This document shows positions 50,806-59,294 of a DNA stretch of 64,000 nt, piece after piece (position 1 is the stretch's first letter; every line of letters begins with the position of its first letter). A program made the translations under genes and the position numbers. Source of the stretch: an uncultured Clostridia bacterium (lineage in GTDB: Bacteria > Bacillota > Clostridia > Christensenellales > Borkfalkiaceae); NCBI GenBank assembly GCA_944328665.1, contig CALVHS010000021.1, positions 62,001-126,000 on the forward strand. Direction: 5' to 3'. Under the pieces are notes generated by a model, which did not search any database, was not told the DNA's origin, and saw only the letters and a list, made by a program, of their open reading frames with translations.

Positions 50806-52344
50806 TCAGCGCACGATCAGGCTCTTGCCCGTCATCTCCGCGGGGATGGGCAGCCCCATCATGTCGAGCAGCGTGGGCGCCAGGTCGGCAAGCACCCCGC
50901 CCGAACGCAGCTTTGCATGTTGCAACGCGTCGCAGACGAGCACGACGGGCACGGGGTTGGTCGTATGGGCGGTGAAAGGAGAGCCGTCCTCGGCGATCAT
51001 CCTGTCCGCGTTGCCGTGATCGGCCGTAAGCAACGCGCCGCCCCCCATCGAAAGGATCTTTTGCAGGACTTTGTCCACGCAGTCGTCCACGGCGGCGACC
51101 GCCCGTTCCGCCGCCTCTAAAACGCCCGTGTGCCCGACCATGTCGCAATTGGCAAAGTTCAGGATCATGACGTCGTATTCGCCCGTGGAAAGCTGCTCAA
51201 GCACCTGTTCCGTCACCTCGTAAGCGCTCATTTCCGGCTTCAGATCGTACGTCGCCACCTTCGGGGAGGGAACGAGCACGCGCACTTCCCCTTCGTTAGG
51301 CGCTTCCACGCCGCCGTTGAAAAAGAAGGTGACGTGCGCATATTTTTCCGTTTCCGCGATGCGCAGCTGCTTTTTGCCGAGGGAGGCGAGGTATTCGCCC
51401 AGCGTGTTTTTCAGGCTCTGCGGCTTGAAAGCGACCTCGACGTGCCCGAAAGTCGCGTCATATTGCGTAAAGCAGACATAATGAGGTGCAAGATACCCCG
51501 TCTTGCGCTCGAATCCGTTGAAATCGGGCTCGGTAAAGGCGCGGGTGATCTCCCTCGCCCTGTCCGGCCTAAAATTGAAGAAAATGACGCTGTCCCCTTT
51601 TTCTACCAGCGCGACGGGCCTGCCGTCCCTGACGATGTTGGTGGGCAAGATAAATTCGTCCGTCACGTCCCGCCGATAGGATGCCTCGATCGCTTCCGCG
51701 GCGTCTTCCGCCTGCACGCCGTTGCCGACGGTGAGCATCTCATACGCTTTGACGACGCGTTCCCATCTGTTGTCCCTGTCCATCGCGTAATACCTGCCCG
51801 AGACGGACGCTATCGTACCGAAGCCGAGATCATCCATCTCCGCCTGCAACGCGCGCACGAAGCCGGCGCCCGACGTGGGAGAGACATCCCTGCCGTCCAT
51901 AAAGCAATGCACATAGGCATTCTCCAGCCCCTGCTCTTTGCACATCCGCAGCAGGGCATAGAGGTGGGTGTTGTGGCTGTGCACGCCGCCGTCCGATACC
52001 AGCCCCCAGATATGCATCTTTTTACCGTTCGCCTTGGCGTTTTTCATCGCGCCGAGCAGGGCGGGATTTTTGAAAAAGCTGCCGTCCTCGATCTCTTTCG
52101 TGATCTTGGTCAGTTCTTGATAGACAATGCGGCCGGCGCCCATATTGAGGTGCCCGACCTCGGAATTGCCCATCTGTCCGTCAGGCAGTCCGACGCTCAT
52201 GCCGCTGGCGCCCAGCTGCGAAGAAGGGTACTCCCTCTCGTAGCGCTTGACGTTGGGGCTGCCCTCCAATTCAATGGCATTCCCCTCCTTTTCGGGATCG
52301 ATCCCGTATCCGTCCATAATGACGATCGCATAAGGTCTTTTCAT
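50806..52344 (-). CDS. gpmI: 2,3-bisphosphoglycerate-independent phosphoglycerate mutase
   Basis: 512 aa. Interconverts 3- and 2-phosphoglycerate using two Mn2+. MDGYGIDPEKEGNAI with the nucleophilic Ser region QMGNSEVGHLNMGAGR, GRDVSPTSG and LTADHGNADRM are the family blocks. Phosphatase-type metal ligands Asp/His are in DMVGHTG and ADHGNAD. It has its own promoter. Confidence 0.97.
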   Translation of the reverse strand: MKRPYAIVIMDGYGIDPEKEGNAIELEGSPNVKRYEREYPSSQLGASGMSVGLPDGQMGNSEVGHLNMGAGRIVYQELTKITKEIEDGSFFKNPALLGAMKNAKANGKKMHIWGLVSDGGVHSHNTHLYALLRMCKEQGLENAYVHCFMDGRDVSPTSGAGFVRALQAEMDDLGFGTIASVSGRYYAMDRDNRWERVVKAYEMLTVGNGVQAEDAAEAIEASYRRDVTDEFILPTNIVRDGRPVALVEKGDSVIFFNFRPDRAREITRAFTEPDFNGFERKTGYLAPHYVCFTQYDATFGHVEVAFKPQSLKNTLGEYLASLGKKQLRIAETEKYAHVTFFFNGGVEAPNEGEVRVLVPSPKVATYDLKPEMSAYEVTEQVLEQLSTGEYDVMILNFANCDMVGHTGVLEAAERAVAAVDDCVDKVLQKILSMGGGALLTADHGNADRMIAEDGSPFTAHTTNPVPVVLVCDALQHAKLRSGGVLADLAPTLLDMMGLPIPAEMTGKSLIVR

Positions 52345-52380
52345 TTTCGTTACCTCTGATGATCTTTTTTTCCATACAAT

Positions 52381-52409
52381 ATTATATATGATTGCCCGCG
52401 TTTTGGCAA
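52381..52409 (-). promoter_or_regulatory. sigma-A promoter of gpmI
   Basis: Minus strand: TTGCCA (52404-52409), 17-bp spacer, TATAAT (52381-52386). The stretch from here to 52508 shows nothing else. Confidence 0.72.
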
Positions 52410-52508
52410 GCGGCTAAACGGATATTTTTCCCTCTTCCCTCATTTTCCTCCCCCTCGGTTTGTTTGTAACGAACAAGAAATGCGGCAAATAAAAGCATGC
52501 CGAATCGC

Positions 52509-52537
52509 TTGACAAAAAATGACCGCTGTGCTATGAT
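52509..52537 (+). promoter_or_regulatory. sigma-A promoter of the paired XRE genes
   Basis: TTGACA (52509-52514), 17-bp spacer, TATGAT (52532-52537). A 4-codon frame (ATGAACGGTCTGTAA, 52565-52579) ends directly against the XRE start codon. Confidence 0.75.
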
Positions 52538-52579
52538 ATAGCCAGAAATGAAAAAAATAAATACATGAACGGTCTGTAA

Positions 52580-52810
52580 ATGGGTAGCATAGATTTGTCA
52601 GACGGGATACGGCATCGCCTGCGCGAAGCGATCGAAAAGAGCGGCTTGAGCCAAAAAGAGATCGCCCGGCTGGTCGGGATCCACCCCACCACGGTAAATA
52701 AATACGTCAAGGCGGAAAAGTGTCCTTCCCTCGATACGTTTGCCTTGCTGTGCAAGGCGCTCAGCGTATCTTCCGACATGATTTTGGGACTTTCACCCGA
52801 AAAACAATGA
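52580..52810 (+). CDS. Small XRE-family transcriptional regulator (first of a pair)
   Basis: 76 aa, little more than the helix-turn-helix: KSGLSQKEIARLVGIHPTTVNKYVKAEKCPSLDTFALLCKAL. No effector domain. There is no clear ribosome site; the preceding 4-codon frame ends in TAA immediately before the ATG, so re-initiation is possible. It sits 72 bp before a second XRE gene, with a nested inverted repeat between. Confidence 0.85.
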   Translation: MGSIDLSDGIRHRLREAIEKSGLSQKEIARLVGIHPTTVNKYVKAEKCPSLDTFALLCKALSVSSDMILGLSPEKQ

Positions 52811-52823
52811 TCTACGCCGGTAT

Positions 52824-52869
52824 CATGCGGACATTGAAAACGTTCGTTTTCAAAATCCCCTTCCGCATG
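52824..52869. repeat. Nested inverted repeats between the two XRE genes
   Basis: Inner arms TTGAAAACG (52834-52842) and CGTTTTCAA (52845-52853) are perfect around TT. Outer arms CATGCGG (52824-52830) and CCGCATG (52863-52869) are also perfect. The inner dyad looks like an operator; the whole could fold in RNA and cover the start region of the second gene. Confidence 0.7.
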
Positions 52870-52882
52870 CGATAGTATATTT

Positions 52883-53206
52883 ATGTTTGCCAAAATTTTG
52901 AAAACTCTGCGAAAAGAAAACGGCACTACCCAGTGCGAGCTTGCAGAAAAGCTCGGCGTCAAACAGTCGACCGTCAGCAGTTGGGAGATCGGGCGCTCCA
53001 GACCTACTTTCGAGCAGGTCATCGAGATCTCGAGCCTCTTCAACGCGTCGACCGACTACCTCCTCGGGAAGTCCGATTATGAAAACAACTATGTCTACAC
53101 CGACAATAAAACGTTACAGAATTTTTATGTGGACTTCAGCAAGCTGAGCAAGTCCGAGCAGAATTTTATTGTCAAAGCGGTACATGCCTACGTCGAAAAC
53201 AAGTGA
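52883..53206 (+). CDS. XRE-family transcriptional regulator (second of a pair)
   Basis: 107 aa. N-terminal helix-turn-helix (TTQCELAEKLGVKQSTVSSWEIGRSRPTFEQVIEISSLFNASTDYLLG) followed by a 35-residue tail ending in LSKSEQNFIVKAVHAYVENK. No ribosome site is visible before the ATG. It is closed by a strong terminator. Targets unknown. Confidence 0.88.
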   Translation: MFAKILKTLRKENGTTQCELAEKLGVKQSTVSSWEIGRSRPTFEQVIEISSLFNASTDYLLGKSDYENNYVYTDNKTLQNFYVDFSKLSKSEQNFIVKAVHAYVENK

Positions 53207-53223
53207 GCCGTTTCGTACGGCTG

Positions 53224-53257
53224 CGGCGCGCGGTTTTTTGCCGCGCGCCGTTTTTTT
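53224..53257 (+). terminator. Terminator of the XRE pair
   Basis: CGGCGCGCGG / CCGCGCGCCG stem followed by T7. Confidence 0.9.
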
Positions 53258-53276
53258 ATTGTTCTCACTATGAAAA

Positions 53277-53305
53277 GCGCCCTCCGCATCGTATGCGGAG
53301 GGCGC
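53277..53305 (-). terminator. Terminator of gapA
   Basis: A 13-bp perfect stem (GCGCCCTCCGCAT and complement) with a 3-nt loop, then TTTT on the minus strand. Confidence 0.85.
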
Positions 53306-53319
53306 CCCTCTATCCCAAA

Positions 53320-54336
53320 TTATTTCAATTCGGCGAAATATTTAATGGTACGAACCATCTGGCTGGTATAAGAGTTCTCGTTATCGTACCAAGAGACGAC
53401 CTTGACGAGCGTCGTGCCGTCCCCCATGGGCATGCACTTGGTCTGCGTGCCGTCGAACAAGGAACCGTAGGTGATCCCGATGACATCGGAAGAGACGATC
53501 TCGTCCTCGGTATAGCCGAAAGATTCGGAAGCGGCCGCCTTCATCGCCGCATTTACGCCGTCCTTGTCCACTTCGCCCTCGACGATCGCGATGAGCTGTG
53601 TCAGCGAACCTGTGGGAACGGGAACGCGCTGCGCGCAGCCGTCCAAAACGCCGTTGAGTTCGGGGATGACCAAGCCGATCGCCTTCGCGGCGCCCGTGCT
53701 GTTCGGGGTGATGTTGACCGCGGCAGCCCTCGCGCGGCGCAGATCGCCTTTGCGGTGCGGCCCGTCGAGCGTCATCTGGTCGCCCGTGTATGCGTGGATA
53801 GTGGTCATATAACCCTTCTTGATCTTCGCGTACTTATTGAGCGCGTTCGCCATCGGCGCGAGGCAGTTGGTCGTGCAAGAAGCCGCAGAAATGATGGTAT
53901 CTTCGGATTTGAGAGTCTTTTCGTTGACGCTGTAGACGATGGTCGGCAGATCGTTGCCCGCGGGAGCGGAAATTACGACCTTCTTAGCGCCCGCATCGAT
54001 GTGCGCCTGGCTCTTCGCTTTGGAAGTATAGAAGCCCGTGCACTCGAGCACGACGTCGACGCCGATCTCGCCCCAAGGCAGATCCTTCGCGTCCTTTTCG
54101 GCATAGATCTTGATCTCTTTGCCGTCGACGATGATGGAATTGTCGGTCGAGGTCACTTTATCCGCCAAAGCATACCTGCCCTGCGCGGAATCGTACTTGA
54201 GAAGGTGCGCCAGCATCTTCGGGCTGGTGAGGTCGTTGATCGCGACGACTTCGTACCCTTTCGCGCCGAACATCTGCCTGAAAGCGAGGCGGCCGATACG
54301 GCCGAACCCGTTGATCGCAACTCTTACATTAGCCAT
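53320..54336 (-). CDS. gapA: Glyceraldehyde-3-phosphate dehydrogenase
   Basis: 338 aa. NAD-binding [12 protein letters not shown] at 10-21 and the catalytic Cys in [13 protein letters not shown]. Oxidises G3P with phosphate and NAD+ in glycolysis. GGAGGAAC precedes the ATG. It is alone here: pgk and tpi are not adjacent, unlike the usual gapA-pgk-tpi-gpmI order. Confidence 0.98.
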   Translation of the reverse strand: MANVRVAINGFGRIGRLAFRQMFGAKGYEVVAINDLTSPKMLAHLLKYDSAQGRYALADKVTSTDNSIIVDGKEIKIYAEKDAKDLPWGEIGVDVVLECTGFYTSKAKSQAHIDAGAKKVVISAPAGNDLPTIVYSVNEKTLKSEDTIISAASCTTNCLAPMANALNKYAKIKKGYMTTIHAYTGDQMTLDGPHRKGDLRRARAAAVNITPNSTGAAKAIGLVIPELNGVLDGCAQRVPVPTGSLTQLIAIVEGEVDKDGVNAAMKAAASESFGYTEDEIVSSDVIGITYGSLFDGTQTKCMPMGDGTTLVKVVSWYDNENSYTSQMVRTIKYFAELK

Positions 54337-54396
54337 TTGAAAGTTCCTCCATTTATTAAAATTTGCTTTTTTATCGCGCTTCGATCCAGCATATTT

Positions 54397-54425
54397 ATTA
54401 TAGCAAAATCACCTCGTTTAGTCAA
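54397..54425 (-). promoter_or_regulatory. Strong sigma-A promoter of gapA
   Basis: Minus strand: TTGACT (54420-54425), 17-bp spacer ending in TGC, TATAAT (54397-54402). It combines a -35 with an extended -10. Confidence 0.85.
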
Positions 54426-54516
54426 TAGTTTGCGCGAAATAACTTCCGGACAGAGCATTTTATGAATAAAACGCACAAAATCGCCGCCGTTTTCACGCAA
54501 ATTGCCCAAACCGCCC

Positions 54517-55632
54517 TTATTTGAGATTCTCGGGATTGAGGCAGGCAAGTTCCTCGACGACAAAGCGTCCGTCCTTGCGGATGAGCATATCGTCGAAATA
54601 GATCTCCCCGCCGCCCCATTCGGGCGTCTGGATGAGCACCATGTCCCAATGCACGCTCGACTTGTTGCCGTTGAAAGCGTCGTCATAGGCGCAGCCGGGG
54701 GTAAAATGGATAGAGCCGGAGATCTTTTCGTCAAAGAGGATATCGAGCATGGGCGAAGTGACATACGGATTGACGCCGATGGCAAATTCGCCCACATAGC
54801 GCGCGCCTTCGTCGGTGTCAAGCACGTCGTTGAGCGCCTTTGTATTGGAAGAGGTCGCCTCGACGATCTTGCCGTCCTTAAAGACAAGGCGGACATTTTC
54901 GTGCTTGATGCCGTTTTCCAGCGTGGGCGCGTTATAGGTGATGACGCCGTTGACACTGTCCTTGACGGGCGCCGTGTACACCTCCCCGTCGGGGATGTTC
55001 ATGTGCCCTGCACACTTGACGGCGGGGATGCCCTTGATGGAGAAGGTCAGATCGGTGCCCTCGGCGACGAGGCGCACCTTGTCCGTCTTTTCCATCAACG
55101 CCTGCAGCGCGTCCATCGCCCTGTCCATCTTGGAATAATCGAGGGTACAGACATCGAAATAGAAATCTTCAAACTGTTCCGTAGATTTGCCCGCATTCTG
55201 CGCCATGGACGGATTAGGATAGCGCAAAACCACCCACTTCGTCTTTTTCACGCGCGTCTCGTGATGCACGGGGAAAGAATAGGTGCGGTCATATACCTGC
55301 ATGTTCTCCGCGGGGACGTCGGACAACTCGAAGGTGTTGGAGCCGCCGCGGATGCCGATATAGCAATCCATGTCCTCCATCCTGTATTTCGCATACTTCG
55401 CGCGCAGTTCGCAATGGGCTTGGTTTGTCCCCATCAGCAGCGCGCGTTCCACGGAAAGGTCGATGACGTCCGCAAACGGATAGCCGCCCGCGGCGAACAC
55501 TTTTTCCACGCACGCTTTGATGAGTTCCGCGTCCACGCCGCGCCCCTCGATGAGCACCTTTTCGCCTTTTTGGCAATGCACCGAATAATTGACAAGAACA
55601 TCCGCCAGTTTATCGATTCTTGCGTCTCTCAT
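54517..55632 (-). CDS. M29-family metallo-aminopeptidase
   Basis: 371 aa. Thermophilic-type (AmpS/PepS) aminopeptidase. Candidate metal ligands are in LVAEGTDLTF, GEVYTAPVKDSVNG, YVGEFAIGVNP, HFTPGCAYDDAFNGNKSSVHWDMVL. I start at the ATG at 55632 after AAAGGAG. An extended -10 (TGCTATAAT) lies upstream. Single gene. Confidence 0.92.
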   Translation of the reverse strand: MRDARIDKLADVLVNYSVHCQKGEKVLIEGRGVDAELIKACVEKVFAAGGYPFADVIDLSVERALLMGTNQAHCELRAKYAKYRMEDMDCYIGIRGGSNTFELSDVPAENMQVYDRTYSFPVHHETRVKKTKWVVLRYPNPSMAQNAGKSTEQFEDFYFDVCTLDYSKMDRAMDALQALMEKTDKVRLVAEGTDLTFSIKGIPAVKCAGHMNIPDGEVYTAPVKDSVNGVITYNAPTLENGIKHENVRLVFKDGKIVEATSSNTKALNDVLDTDEGARYVGEFAIGVNPYVTSPMLDILFDEKISGSIHFTPGCAYDDAFNGNKSSVHWDMVLIQTPEWGGGEIYFDDMLIRKDGRFVVEELACLNPENLK

Positions 55633-55752
55633 AAAAAATTCTCCTTTGGACTTAGCGCCGCACAACGGCGCCGCCTCTCTTTTTCTCCGTATATTATAGC
55701 ACTCCTGCAAAAAAAAATAAAAGCGATTTGCAGAGATTTTCCGAAATTATTA

Positions 55753-55781
55753 TTGATTTTTATTCCCTTTTAGTGTAAAAT
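55753..55781 (+). promoter_or_regulatory. sigma-A promoter of fba
   Basis: TTGATT (55753-55758), 17-bp spacer, TAAAAT (55776-55781). Confidence 0.68.
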
Positions 55782-55818
55782 AAGAACAGATAAAAAATTT
55801 GATCGGAGGAAGTGTATC

Positions 55819-56754
55819 ATGCCTTTGGTTACATCAACCGAAATGTTCAAAAAAGCCTATCAGGGCGGCTATGCGGTCGGCGCGTTCAACGTCAACAATA
55901 TGGAAACCATCCAGGGTATCGTGGAAGCGGGACAAGAGTGCAAGTCCCCCCTCATCCTGCAGGTGTCCGCAGGCGCGCGCAAATACGCGAACCCCGTCTA
56001 CCTCAAGCACCTCATCGAGGCGGCGGTCGAAACGACGAATATCCCCATCGTCATGCACCTCGACCACGGCGCGGACTTCGAAGCATGCAAATCCGCGATC
56101 GACGACGGCTTCACGTCCGTCATGATCGACGCCTCGCATCACGCGTTCAACGAAAATATCGAGATCACCAAAAAAGTGGTCGCCTACGCGCATGACAGGG
56201 GCGTCGTCGTCGAGGCGGAACTCGGCCAGCTCGCCGGCATCGAGGATGCGGTCAACGTCAAGGCGGAGGACGCCTGCTTCACCCATCCCGACGAAGTCTG
56301 CGAATTTACCGAAAAAACGGGCTGCGACTCCCTCGCTATCGCCATCGGCACCAGCCACGGCGCCTATAAATTCAAACCCGGCCAGAAGCCGCAGCTGCGC
56401 TTCGATATCCTCGAAGAAGTGGGCAAGCGCCTGCCCGGCTTCCCCATCGTGCTGCACGGCGCCTCCTCCGTCCCGCAAGACAAAGTGGCAGTCATCAATC
56501 AATTCGGCGGCAAGATGCCCGACGCGATCGGCATCCCCGAAGAGATGCTCCGGCAGGCGGCGACGATGGCTGTCTGTAAGATCAACATCGACTCCGACCT
56601 GCGCGTGGCTTGCACGGCAGCGGTGCGCAAGCACTTTGCTGAGCACCCCGACCATTTCGATCCCCGCCAGTATCTCGGCGATGCGCGCGCGGCGATCAAA
56701 GAGCTCGTTAAGCACAAGATCGTCGACGTGCTCGGCTCCGAAAACAAGGCATAG
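55819..56754 (+). CDS. fba: Class II fructose-bisphosphate aldolase
   Basis: 311 aa. Zn-dependent aldol cleavage of fructose-1,6-bisphosphate. VMHLDHGADFEACKSAIDDGFTSVMIDAS holds metal ligands; GTSHGAYKF and LHGASSVP are the phosphate/metal segments. CGGAGG precedes the ATG. Single gene with its own promoter and terminator. Confidence 0.96.
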   Translation: MPLVTSTEMFKKAYQGGYAVGAFNVNNMETIQGIVEAGQECKSPLILQVSAGARKYANPVYLKHLIEAAVETTNIPIVMHLDHGADFEACKSAIDDGFTSVMIDASHHAFNENIEITKKVVAYAHDRGVVVEAELGQLAGIEDAVNVKAEDACFTHPDEVCEFTEKTGCDSLAIAIGTSHGAYKFKPGQKPQLRFDILEEVGKRLPGFPIVLHGASSVPQDKVAVINQFGGKMPDAIGIPEEMLRQAATMAVCKINIDSDLRVACTAAVRKHFAEHPDHFDPRQYLGDARAAIKELVKHKIVDVLGSENKA

Positions 56755-56768
56755 ACCTTTTCCGAAAG

Positions 56769-56799
56769 ACGTCCCCGCGGACTTTATCCGCGGGGACGT
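56769..56799. terminator. Convergent terminator after fba
   Basis: ACGTCCCCGCGG and its complement form a 12-bp stem with a 7-nt loop, followed by ATCTTT. Confidence 0.75.
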
Positions 56800-56807
56800 A
56801 TCTTTCG

Positions 56808-57416
56808 CTATTTCCCTTTCCTGAAGAAGAAATCGCACACGTCGTGCCCGGTGGCGAGCTCTCCCTTCCGCCCGCCGACGATCTTGGGCGCCAATCCGCG
56901 GAAAGCGGTGTCCTCATAATCGCAGAACACGGCGCAAAGTTCGGGACAGCCGAACTTCCGCGTGATCGTATAATACAGGCACTCCTTGACCTGAAAACCG
57001 ACCTTCCCCCTCCCCGCTTTGGGCGGCGTGCATACCCACGCACCCGCAGGGAACTTATATGCCATAAAATTTTTGATGTTGCGGCGGAAAGCATAGAACG
57101 GGAAATGCTTCCTCGTCTGCGCATGCAGGATGTCCCCGCTGTTTTTTGCCGCCTTTTCCGCCGCCGCCCGCACAAAGGCGACAGCCTCCGGTTCGCGCAC
57201 CCCCTCCGCAAGCAGCGTCTTATAATAGGCAATGACGGGATAGACGAGCATTTTGAGCTGCCTTTCGAGCAGCGGGCTGTTCTTATAGTCGGTCGTCACC
57301 GAAAGTTCGGCATACAGCTTCGCCGCGCGGCGAAAGATCTTTGCCCCCTTCTTTTCCCCGAATTGCAGCGCGCAATCCCTTTCCAAAAAATGCAACTCCG
57401 TATTCTGATAATCCAT
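56808..57416 (-). CDS. L-2-amino-thiazoline-4-carboxylic acid hydrolase-family protein
   Basis: 202 aa. The C-terminal block CPELCAVFCDYEDTAFRGLAPKI followed by GELATGHDVCDFFF matches the family named after Pseudomonas ATC hydrolase, with the conserved cysteines and acidic residues. In Clostridia such proteins are widespread and their true substrates unknown, so the name should not be read as a function. Confidence 0.72.
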   Translation of the reverse strand: MDYQNTELHFLERDCALQFGEKKGAKIFRRAAKLYAELSVTTDYKNSPLLERQLKMLVYPVIAYYKTLLAEGVREPEAVAFVRAAAEKAAKNSGDILHAQTRKHFPFYAFRRNIKNFMAYKFPAGAWVCTPPKAGRGKVGFQVKECLYYTITRKFGCPELCAVFCDYEDTAFRGLAPKIVGGRKGELATGHDVCDFFFRKGK

Positions 57417-57446
57417 ATCCCCAAGCGCCCTCGCTTTCCTTTATCT

Positions 57447-57476
57447 ATTATAAAACATCGGGGGGCGGCTTGTCAA
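57447..57476 (-). promoter_or_regulatory. sigma-A promoter of the ATC hydrolase-like gene
   Basis: Minus strand: TTGACA (57471-57476), 18-bp spacer, TATAAT (57447-57452). Confidence 0.72.
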
Positions 57477-57503
57477 CAGATGAAAAAATTTTCCGAAAAA
57501 TCC

Positions 57504-57531
57504 TTGACAAACGGCGAATGTGTGCTATAAT
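57504..57531 (+). promoter_or_regulatory. sigma-A promoter of perR-rbr-hrb
   Basis: TTGACA (57504-57509), 16-bp spacer, TATAAT (57526-57531). Confidence 0.8.
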
Positions 57532-57535
57532 ATAA

Positions 57536-57551
57536 TCAATAATTATTATCA
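57536..57551. promoter_or_regulatory. PerR/Fur-type box at the transcription start
   Basis: On the minus strand TGATAATAATTATTGA, close to the 7-1-7 Fur-family consensus TGATAATnATTATCA. It lies 4 bp after the -10 box, fitting autorepression. Confidence 0.7.
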
Positions 57552-57563
57552 ATAAGAAGAGAG

Positions 57564-57938
57564 ATGAATCACAGAAACACCATGCAGAGGCAGCTCGTCC
57601 TCGCGACGGTGCGCGCGCTGCGCCACCCGGATGCGGAGCATGTCTATCGCGAGATCGTACAGGAACATCCGCGCGTCAGCAAGGCGACGGTATACAGAAA
57701 CTTGAACCTGCTGGCGGAGCAGGGCGCCATCCGCAAGATCAACGTGAGCGAAGGCGCCGACCGTTACGATGCGCACACCGACGAGCACTACCACATGCGC
57801 TGCCGCCGCTGCAGCAGACTGTACGACGCGCCTCCGGGCGCGGCAAACGTGACGCTTACGGGAAACACGGACGGCTTTTTTGTGGAGAACATCCGCATTG
57901 AGCTGATCGGCATCTGTCCCGCCTGCAAAAATAAATGA
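57564..57938 (+). CDS. perR: PerR-type peroxide-sensing Fur-family repressor
   Basis: 124 aa, a little shorter than usual. DNA-binding helix SKATVYRNLNLL. The regulatory metal site is complete: His21, Asp69, His75, His77 and Asp88 (the Asp that distinguishes PerR from Fur). Structural zinc cysteines are Cys80/83 and Cys118/121. Oxidation of the site histidines by peroxide should release DNA. First gene of an operon with rubrerythrin (20 bp gap). Confidence 0.88.
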   Translation: MNHRNTMQRQLVLATVRALRHPDAEHVYREIVQEHPRVSKATVYRNLNLLAEQGAIRKINVSEGADRYDAHTDEHYHMRCRRCSRLYDAPPGAANVTLTGNTDGFFVENIRIELIGICPACKNK

Positions 57939-57958
57939 CGGATCGGAGGTAAAAGATC

Positions 57959-58504
57959 ATGGCTAAGGAACTGAAAGGCACCAAGACGGAACAAAACTTG
58001 CAGACCGCGTTCGCGGGCGAATCGCAAGCGAGGAACAAGTACACATACTATGCGAGCAAAGCCAAAAAGGACGGCTTTGTACAGATCGCCAACATCTTCG
58101 AAGAGACGGCAAACAACGAAAAGGAACACGCTAAGATCTGGTTCAAACTGCTGCACGGCGGAGACATCCCCTCCACGGAAGAAAATCTGATCGACGCTGC
58201 GGCAGGCGAAAATTACGAGTGGACGGACATGTACGCGACCTTCGCCAAAGAAGCCAAAGAAGAAGGCTTCGACCACATCGCTTACCTCTTCGAAAAGGTG
58301 GGAGAGATCGAAAAAGAACACGAAAAGCGCTATCTTGCCCTGTTGGACAACGTAAAGAACGAGCTGGTTTTCTCCCGCGACGAAGATTGCATCTGGCAGT
58401 GCTCTAACTGCGGGCACATCGTCATCGGCAAAAAAGCGCCCGAGATCTGCCCCGTCTGCTCTCATCCGAAGGCTTATTTCCAGCTGAAGGCAGAAAACTA
58501 TTGA
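57959..58504 (+). CDS. rbr: Rubrerythrin
   Basis: 181 aa. An N-terminal four-helix diiron domain ([45 protein letters not shown] with the Glu/His ligands) and a C-terminal rubredoxin domain (CSNCG and CPVC). Reduces hydrogen peroxide to water in anaerobes. Ribosome site CGGAGG. Under PerR with hrb downstream, which could supply electrons. Confidence 0.96.
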   Translation: MAKELKGTKTEQNLQTAFAGESQARNKYTYYASKAKKDGFVQIANIFEETANNEKEHAKIWFKLLHGGDIPSTEENLIDAAAGENYEWTDMYATFAKEAKEEGFDHIAYLFEKVGEIEKEHEKRYLALLDNVKNELVFSRDEDCIWQCSNCGHIVIGKKAPEICPVCSHPKAYFQLKAENY

Positions 58505-58514
58505 TCGAGGCAGT

Positions 58515-59150
58515 ATGACCCCCAAAGCATTTCACGCCATGTCCTACGGCGTTTATATCGTTTCTACTTGGGACAACGGCAGGCCGACGGGCTGCACCGC
58601 CAATTGCGCCGCGCAGATCACCTCGTCGCCCGCAACCGTCATGGTCAGCATCAATAAGGACAATCATACCAACCGCTGCATCGCAGACTGCGGATATTTT
58701 GCCATCTCCGTCCTCTCCGAAAAGACAGATCCGTCCGTCATCGGTACCTTCGGTTTCCGTTCCGGGAAGGACTTCGACAAATTTTCCGCCGTGCCCTATG
58801 CCGTCCTCGGCAAGCTGCCCGTCGTGACCGACGCCTGCGCCTATATCGTCTGCAAAGTCGTCAAAACGATGGATACATCCACGCACACCGTCTTTTTGGG
58901 CGAGGTGACGGACGCAGACGTGCTTAGCGACGACCCGCCCATGACTTATGCGTACTACCATACCGTGATCAAGGGCAAAACGGCGAAAAACGCACCCACC
59001 TATATCGCGGAAGAAGCGCCGAAAGACAAATACGTCTGCTCCGTCTGCGGTTATGTCTACGAAGGAGCGATCCCCTTTGCGGAACTTCCCGAAGATTGGT
59101 CGTGCCCCGTCTGCGGCAGGCCGAAATCTGTTTTCCGTAAAACACCGTGA
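58515..59150 (+). CDS. hrb: Flavin reductase-rubredoxin fusion (high-molecular-weight rubredoxin, Hrb-like)
   Basis: 211 aa. Residues 1-150 form a flavoredoxin/flavin-reductase FMN domain ([39 protein letters not shown]). Residues 168-211 are a rubredoxin ([21 protein letters not shown]). This architecture passes electrons from NAD(P)H to rubrerythrin or flavodiiron proteins. It begins 10 bp after rbr, behind GAGG, and ends at a strong terminator. Confidence 0.92.
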   Translation: MTPKAFHAMSYGVYIVSTWDNGRPTGCTANCAAQITSSPATVMVSINKDNHTNRCIADCGYFAISVLSEKTDPSVIGTFGFRSGKDFDKFSAVPYAVLGKLPVVTDACAYIVCKVVKTMDTSTHTVFLGEVTDADVLSDDPPMTYAYYHTVIKGKTAKNAPTYIAEEAPKDKYVCSVCGYVYEGAIPFAELPEDWSCPVCGRPKSVFRKTP

Positions 59151-59157
59151 CGTAAAC

Positions 59158-59228
59158 CAAAAAGCATCCGCACAGAGCGGATGCTTTTTACATTTCTCAT
59201 TCGTTTTTATAGCTTTCTGTCGATTTCC
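59158..59228 (-). ncRNA. Candidate small RNA of about 70 nt opposite hrb
   Basis: A good minus-strand promoter (59234-59262) would start transcription near 59227. The transcript would meet the hairpin at 59159-59189 (AAAAAGCATCCGC/GCGGATGCTTTTT), which is a proper terminator in this direction too. No credible reading frame fits between. The promoter spacer carries an XRE-type operator-like palindrome, so expression would be regulated by the neighbouring XRE gene. No expression evidence is available here. Confidence 0.35.
59159..59189. terminator. Bidirectional terminator after hrb
   Basis: A 13-bp perfect stem with flanking A5/T5 and a 5-nt loop. It ends perR-rbr-hrb on the plus strand and would end the candidate small RNA on the minus strand. 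Confidence 0.9.
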
Positions 59229-59233
59229 TTCCT

Positions 59234-59262
59234 ATTGTATCACACCGATTGGCGTAAGTCAA
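59234..59262 (-). promoter_or_regulatory. Minus-strand sigma-A promoter opposite the third XRE gene
   Basis: TTGACT (59257-59262), 17-bp spacer, TACAAT (59234-59239). The spacer is filled by an operator-like palindrome. Confidence 0.68.
59240..59257. promoter_or_regulatory. Operator-like palindrome 1
   Basis: TCACACC-GATT-GGCGTAA: imperfect dyad with the same design as the larger palindrome 7 bp to the right. It lies between the -35 and -10 boxes of the minus-strand promoter. Confidence 0.6.
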
Positions 59263-59263
59263 G

Positions 59264-59289
59264 TATTTTACACCAATCGGTGTAAAATA
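59264..59289. promoter_or_regulatory. Operator-like palindrome 2
   Basis: Perfect 11-bp arms TATTTTACACC and GGTGTAAAATA around AATC. It lies 5 bp before the XRE start codon and covers its likely -10 box (TAAAAT, 59283-59288). Confidence 0.75.
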
Positions 59290-59294
59290 ATGAT

